This document shows, one piece after another, positions 57,880-64,000 of a stretch of 64,000 bases of DNA. Location of the stretch: positions 43,862,006 through 43,926,005 of the forward strand of contig NC_082684.1 of the NCBI RefSeq assembly GCF_949987515.2, given 5' to 3'. The notes under the pieces were generated by a model. That model was given only the letters and a program-made list of their open reading frames with translations. It searched no databases and was not told where the DNA came from. Position 1 is the stretch's first letter. Every line of letters begins with the position of its first letter. A program made the position numbers and the translations under genes. Source of the stretch: Delphinus delphis. Its lineage: Eukaryota > Chordata > Mammalia > Artiodactyla > Delphinidae.

Positions 57880-58560
57880 ATGGGCATTTCTCTCATTTCT
57901 CTTATTCCTGGTAGGCTAAGAGTTTTTCCCAGGACTGAGTGTTGAATTTTATTGATGTTTTCCCTCCATCTAGTAAATAATCTATTAAAATGATCTTATG
58001 GATTTTCTTTTTAACCGGTTGACCTAATATATCACACTAATAGATTTTATGATGTGAACCATGCTTGCATTCCTGATATAAATCCTACTGGGCCATGAGA
58101 TACATATATAAATACACTGCTGAATTTTATATGCTTAGGATTTTTGTACCTACTGATATTTTCATAAGTGGAGTTGTTCTATAATTTCCCTATGCTGTCT
58201 TTTTCCAGTTTTTTTTCTCGTGGTCATACTAGTTTTATAAGAGGAGTTGATTACCTTTCCATTTTTTCTGTTCTCTAAAACATTTGATTTAGCATAGTTC
58301 TTATCTGTTCCTTAAAAATCTAATAAAACGGGCCTGTGAAACCATCTTTGACCACTTTTGGGGAAAGAGAAATTTTCCTGCTTACTTAATTAGTAAAAGA
58401 ATGGTTCTTAGTTGATTTAGATATCTTATAGGTATCTTATTTCTTCCCGATGCAATTATGTTAACTTATATTTCCCAGAAAATTATCCATTTACCTAAGC
58501 TTTTAAGTTGATTGTTATAAAGTCTTAGCTTCTTATTCAACTTTTTGATAATGCCTGTAA
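57880..58560 (-). mobile_element. Old L1M fragment, antisense, part 3
   Basis: Complement of the ORF2 reverse transcriptase region ('gaattttattgatgttttcc', 'ccatgcttgcattcctgata', 'cgggcctgtgaaaccatctt'). Many indels. Confidence 0.7.
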
Positions 58561-59885
58561 AACAAATCTTCCGGCTTACGTTTTGATGCAGCTCTTGGAC
58601 TGGGGAGAGAGGTGAGAACAACTCAGCCCCCGAGTTTAAACTCAGGCCCCTGTGAGCCTGGCTCTACTTTCCCTTCTTATATGGAGCATTTTTGAGGTCT
58701 CCTTTAGCCTACAGAAATAACTCACAGCCATCAGGAGCCCTAAATGCCTTATGAATCAGCTTCCCCCAAGTTTTCTGTTCCATTTTCTGATCCAGAGAGA
58801 TATTTTTCTTGCATTAAAGCCTGACCACATCTTATTTGGTTTATGTTTTATTTTTCATTGCTGGTTATTTGAATCAAAGAATGTTACTGAAATGTGAACT
58901 CACTGCAATGCCTTGGCCTTGTAGTTTCTTGCTCCAATCTGTCTTGGACACCTTTACCTTCTTCCCAGAAACTTAAAAGACACATTCTTAAGTCATGATA
59001 CCAAACAAACTTTACAGTTCTTCGAATTGCTCCTACCCACCTTTCTCTTCCTGTTAGTAAACATAACCAACCATCTCAGGTTAGTGGTTGTCACCAGGCT
59101 CTGTGCCTTACGCTTGATTTAATCTCCTTTCCTGAATCTCCTAGCTGACACGCCAACTGATTATCCTGACCATTTGTTTTCTTTGAGAAGCCAAATAATC
59201 CAGAAATCTTTAGACAAATAATCATTTTTTATATCATGAAATAAAAACAGGCATCATTCTACCAATTCTCCAGTAATTCCTCCCATTGTATTCTCTCCGA
59301 AGATGATGAAGTGAGGAATCTTGCTTCCCAGGCAGGGAAAAGAAACATTGATATGAACCCAGAATTCTGAGGCAATTTCATTTGACTGGTCTGTTTGGAG
59401 ATGCCAGTTTTCCAACACTTTTCTGCAGTGCTTCTCAAGGCAAGTGCAGACGATTTAACCAGGGGATCCTATTTGCAATGTTAGCTACTGCCATCTAGTG
59501 CCGTTTGTGGAGGAATGGCATTCTTTAGGTTCTTATCAAAGGCCAGAAAGAAAGTCATTGCCTGGAGAGAGTACTTAAAGATACTTACTACTTAACCATT
59601 ATCAGAACTGAAAATGAGGCTGAAAATAGAATCATATATATTCATACTTTCAAAGAAAAAGCTGGCTCTAGAACTTATGGATAGACTATTTTAAATAGCT
59701 GAAAATATTTAAATAGCAGGCTTCTTCAGACTCAATTTTTCAATAATGCTCCACAAACAAATCCTCCCTGGTCTATTTTGATGTAGCGCCTTTACTGAGT
59801 GGAGGGAGTCTGGAGGCCAGTGGACACCACCCTAGGAAATCTTCAGAATCCTCTGGAGAGTTTTGAAAAATACATGTTCCAAAGA
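58561..59885. other. Unique sequence
   Basis: No exon or confident repeat. It contains a CTCF-like word at 59488-59501. Confidence 0.35.
59488..59501 (-). promoter_or_regulatory. CTCF-like motif
   Basis: On the minus strand 'gcactagatggcag' matches the CTCF core CCASYAGRKGGCRS at 13 of 14 positions (first base differs). Unlike the motif at 18747, it is not inside a recognised repeat. Binding is not shown. Confidence 0.4.
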
Positions 59886-60930
59886 AACAACTGATAAGCT
59901 CGACTCCATTAAAATTAAGAACTTCTGTTCTGTGATAGACAATGTCAAGAGAATACGAGGAGAAGAAGATATACAGATGGCAAGTAACCATATGAAATGA
60001 TATTCAACATCATATGTCATTAGGGAATTGCAATTAAAACAACAATGAAATACTACTACACACCTATGAGAATGGCCAAAGTCCAGAGCACTGACAACAC
60101 CAAATGCTGACATGGATGTGGAACATCAGAAACTCTCATACATTGCTGGTAGGAAGGTAAAGTAGTACAGGCACTTTAGAAGACAGTTTGGCAGTTTCTT
60201 ACAAAACTACACATATTCTTACCAGACAATCTAGCAATCACTTTTCTTGGTTATCTACCCAAATGAACTGAAAACTCATATCCACACAAAAATCTACACA
60301 CGAATGTTTATAGCAGCTTTATTCATAATGCCAAAACTTGGAAGCAACCAATATGTCCTTTAGTAGGTGAATGGATAAATAAACTGTGGCATATCCAGAC
60401 AATGGAATATTACTCAGCAATAAAAAGAATTGAGCTATCAAGCCATGAAAACACATGGAGGAAACACAAATGCATATTGCTAAGTGAAAGAAACCAATCT
60501 GAAAAGACTACATAGTATATGATTCCAACTTGATGACATTCTGGAAAACGTAAAACTGTGTAGACAGTAAAAATATTCGTGGTTGTCAGGTGTTTGTGGG
60601 GAGAGAAAAATGAGTAGGCAGAGCACAGAGGGTTTGGGGGACTGTGAAACTGTCTATATGATGCTACAATGGTGGGTATATGTCATTATACATTTGTCCA
60701 AACGCAGGGAATGTATAACATCAAGAGTAAGCCTTAATGTAAACTATGGACTTTGAGCAATAATGATGCACCAATGTAGGCTCAATGATTGTAACGAAGG
60801 TAGCGCTCTAGTGAGGGATGTTGATAGTAGGGAGGTTGTGCGTGTACGGAGATGGGGGTATGAGAACTCTGTACTTTCTGCTCAATTCTGCTGTGAACCT
60901 AAATCTCTCTAAAACATAAATTGTATTAAT
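59886..60930 (+). mobile_element. Old L1M 3' fragment
   Basis: Sense ORF2 C-terminus and 3' UTR: 'gcaagtaaccatatgaaatg', 'gcactgacaacaccaaatgc', 'caatggaatattactcagca'. Heavily mutated. Confidence 0.78.
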
Positions 60931-61010
60931 CAAATATATACATGTAAATATATATATTTATAATACATATAAAGATATATAATACATATAAATACATACA
61001 TGTGTATATG
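60931..61010. repeat. AT-rich low-complexity tract
   Basis: TATA/CATA-rich sequence between two L1 elements of opposite orientation. Confidence 0.7.
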
Positions 61011-64000
61011 TTTTAACATCTTTATTGGAGTATAATTGCTTTACAATGGTGTGTTAGTTTCTGCTTTATAACAAAGTTAATCAGTTATACATATACATAT
61101 GTCCGCATATCTCTTCCCTCTTGCACCTCCCTCCTTACCCTCTCCCTATCCCACCCCTCTAGGTGGTCACAAAGCACCGAGCTAATCTCCCTGTGCTATG
61201 TGGCTGCTTCCCACTAGCTAGCTATTTTACGTTTGGTAGTGTATATATGTCCATGCCACTCTCTCACTTTGTCCCAGCTTACTATTCCCAACCCCTGTAT
61301 CCTCCAGTCCATTCTCTAGTAGGTCTGCATCTTTATTCCCGTCTTAACCCTAGGTACTTCTGACCATATTCTTTTTTTTTTTAGATTCCGTATATATGTG
61401 TTAGCATACAGTATTTTTCTCTTTCTGACTTAATTCACTCTGTATGACAGTCTCTAGGTCCATCCAACTCACTACAAATAAATCAGTTGCGTTACTTTTT
61501 ATGGCTGAGTAATATTCCATTGTATATATGTGCCACATCTTCTTTATCCATTCATCTGTTGATGGACACTGAGGTTGCTTCCATGTCCTGGCTATTGTAA
61601 ATAGAGCTGCAATGAACATTTTGGTACATGACTCTTTTTGAATTATGGTTTTCTCAGGGTATATGCCCAGTAGTGGGATTGCTGGGTCATATGGTAGTTC
61701 TATTTGTAGTTTTTTAAGGAACTTCAATACTGTTCTCCATAGTGGCTGTATCAATTTACATTCCCACCAACAGCGCAAGAGGGTTCCCCTTTCTTCACAC
61801 CCTCTCCAACGTTTATTGTTTGTAGATTTTTTGATGCTGGCCATTCTGACTGGTGTGAGGTGATACCTCATTGTAGCTTTGATTTACATTTCCCTAATGA
61901 TTAGTCATGTTGAGCATCCTTTCATGCGTTTGTTGGCAATCTGTATATTTTCTTTAGAGAAATGTCTGTTTAGGTCTTCTGCCCATTTTTGGATTGGGTT
62001 ACTTGTGTTTTTGATATTGAGCTCCATGAGTTGCTTGTATATTTTGGAGATTAATTCTTTGTCCACTGCTTCATTTGCAAATATTTTCTCCCATTCTGAG
62101 GTTTGTGTTTTGGTCTTGTTTATGGTTTCCTTTGCTGTGCAAAAGCTTTGAAGTTTCATTAGGTCCCATTTGTTTATGTTTGTTTTTATTTCCATTTCTC
62201 TAGGAGGTGGGTCAAAAAGGATCTTGCTGTGATTTATGTCATAGGGTGTTCTATCTATGTTTTCCTCTGAGAGTTTTATAGTGTCTGGCCTTACATTTAG
62301 GACTTAAATCCATTTTGAGTTTATTTTTATGTATGGTGTTAGGGAATGTTCTAATCTCATTCTTTTACATGTAGCTGTCCAGTTTTCCCTGCACCACTTA
62401 CTGAAGAGGCTGTCTTTTCCCCATCGTATATCCTTGCTTCCTTTATCAAAGATAAGGTGACCATAATGTGCATGGGTTTATCTCTGGGCTTTCTATCCTG
62501 TTCCATTGATCTATATTTCTGCTTTTGTGCCAGTACCATACTGTCTTGATTACTATAGCTTTGTAGTATAGTCTGAAGTCAGGGAGCCTGATTCCTCCAG
62601 CTCTGTTTATCTTTCTCAAGATTGCTTTGGCTATTCGGGGTCTTTTGTGTTTCCATACAAATTTTAAAATTTTTTGTTCTAGTTCTGTGAAAAATGCCAG
62701 TGGTAGTTTGATAGGGATTGCATTGAATCTGTAGATTGCTTTGGGTAGTAGAGTCATTTTCACAATGTTGATTCTTCCAATCCAAGAACATGGCATATCT
62801 CTCCATTTGTTTAATATCATCTTTAATTTCTTTCATCAGTGTCTTATAGTTTTCTGCATACAGGTCTTTTGTCTCCTTAGGTAGCTTTATTCCTAGGTAT
62901 TTTATTCTTTTTGTTGCAATGGTAAATGGGAGTGTTTCCTTAATTTCTCTTTCAGATTTTTTATCATTAGTATATAGGAATGCCAGAGATTTCTGTGCAT
63001 TAATTTTGTATCCTGCAACTCTACCAAATTCATTGATTAGCTCTAGTAGTTTTCTGGTAACATCTTTAGGATTCTCTATGTATAGTATCATGTCATCTGC
63101 AAACAGTGACAGCCTTACTTACTCTTTTCTGATTTGGATTCCTTTTATTTCTTTTTCTTCTCTGATTGCTGTGCCTAAAACTTCCAAAACTGTGTTGAAT
63201 AGTAGTGGTGAGAGTGGGCAACCTTGCCTTCTTCCTGATCTTAGTGGAAATGGTTTCCATTTTTCACCATTGAGGATGATGTTGGCTGTGGGTTTGTCAT
63301 ATATGGCCTTTATAATGTTGAGGTAGGTTCGCTCTATGCCTACTTTCTGGAGGGTTTTTATCATAAATGGGTGTTGAATTTTGTCAGAAGCTTTTTCTGC
63401 ATCTATTGAGACGATCATTCATAGGGTTTTTCTCCTTCAATTTGTTAATCTGGTGTATCACATTGATTAATTTCTGTATATTGAAGAATCCTTGCATTTC
63501 TGGGGTAAACTTCACTTGGTCATGGTGTATGATCCTTTTAACATGCTGTTGGATTCTGTTTCCTAGTATTTTGTTGAGGATTTTTGCATCTATGTTCATC
63601 AGTGATATTGGCCTGTAGTTTTCTTTTTTTTGTGACACATTTGTTTGATTTTGGTATTAGGGTGATGGTGGCCTCATAGAATGAGTTTGGGAGTGTTCCT
63701 CCCTCTGCTATATTTTGGAAGAGTTTGAGAGGATAGGTGTTAGCTCTTCTCTAAATGTTTGATAAAATTCACCTGTGAAGCCATCTTGTCCTGGACTTTT
63801 GTTTGTTGGAAGATTTTTAATCACAGTTTCAATTTCAGTGCTTGTGATTGGTGTGTTTATATTTTCTATTTCTTCCTGGTTCAGTCTCGGAAGGTTGTGC
63901 CTTTCTAAGAATTTGTCCATTTCTTCCAGGTTGTCCATTTTATTGGCATAGAGTTGCTTGTAGTAATCTCTCATGATCTTTTGTATTTCTGCAGTGTCAG
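61011..64000 (-). mobile_element. Younger L1, antisense, runs off the window
   Basis: It starts with the complement of the L1 3' end ('ttttaacatctttattggag') and continues at least 3 kb into the ORF2 reverse transcriptase region. Minus-strand blocks of ORF2 at 61401-61871, 61905-62195, 62446-63091, 63119-63418, 63384-63638 and 63708-63974 are in different frames, so it is dead. The FADD region is near 63083-63103. Its 5' end lies beyond 64000. Confidence 0.92.

Noticed and set aside
52267..64000. Search for CCDC198 exon 3
   Set aside because: No stretch encoding the expected KLEPIDLP-type continuation was found by eye. It is probably beyond the window, but a diverged exon could have been missed.
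1..64000. CRISPR arrays, operons, rRNA or prophage-like systems
   Set aside because: None are present. The sequence is mammalian nuclear DNA.

Overview
This is mammalian, almost certainly cetacean, nuclear DNA. The support is nine copies of a tRNA-derived SINE of the CHR (cetacean-hippo-ruminant) type, most in the form with the 'gccgctgagcctgcgcgtcc' middle segment that I associate with whales and dolphins, together with cetartiodactyl-type L1 elements, MIR/L2 relics and old DNA transposons. There is no prokaryotic organisation: no operons, CRISPR or rRNA. The window is gene-poor and repeat-rich, with long stretches of unique sequence. Repeat family names are by eye and were not checked against a library.

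Two loci carry recognisable protein-coding sequence. (1) At 18831-20789 is an intronless retrocopy of TDGF1 (Cripto-1, the EGF-CFC Nodal co-receptor) with an intact 186-codon reading frame at 19022-19582. It has a 37-A tail and an exact 14-bp target-site duplication, so it was made by the L1 machinery. A CHR SINE later entered its 3' UTR. (2) At 49583-49805 and 52184-52266 are the first two coding exons of CCDC198 (C14orf105/FAME), on the + strand. The expected splice donor of the first exon reads AT instead of GT. A replacement donor 18 bases downstream would keep the frame and add six residues. Later exons were not found and should lie beyond the right edge.

Layout. 1-6456: unique DNA with MER5-like, MER20-like, L2 and MIR relics. 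6457-9826: a truncated L1 (+), a SINE inside its target duplication, and an L1 3' fragment (-). 10.6-11.9 kb: old L1 pieces. 12-15.1 kb: two SINEs, an ancient repeat, MIRs and an A/T-only tract bounded by a repeated 21-mer. 15.4-18.5 kb: a solo ERV LTR and an MLT1-like LTR, both on the + strand upstream of the Cripto retrocopy. 18.8-20.8 kb: the retrocopy. 21-28.8 kb: unique DNA, an L1 3' end and an old L1M with a SINE. 28884-34803: one nearly full-length L1 (+) with a 10-bp target duplication, broken ORF1 and ORF2, and a SINE insertion. 35-49.5 kb: unique DNA with MIRs, L1 3' ends and SINEs. 49.6-52.3 kb: CCDC198 exons 1-2. 52.3-61 kb: probable CCDC198 intron 2 with nested old L1M pieces and a SINE. 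61011-64000: the 3' half of an L1 (-) that runs off the window.

No new multi-gene system is visible. The most interesting points are the intact Cripto retrogene with two upstream LTRs, the apparent splice-donor turnover in CCDC198, and several insertion scars that give a relative order of events.
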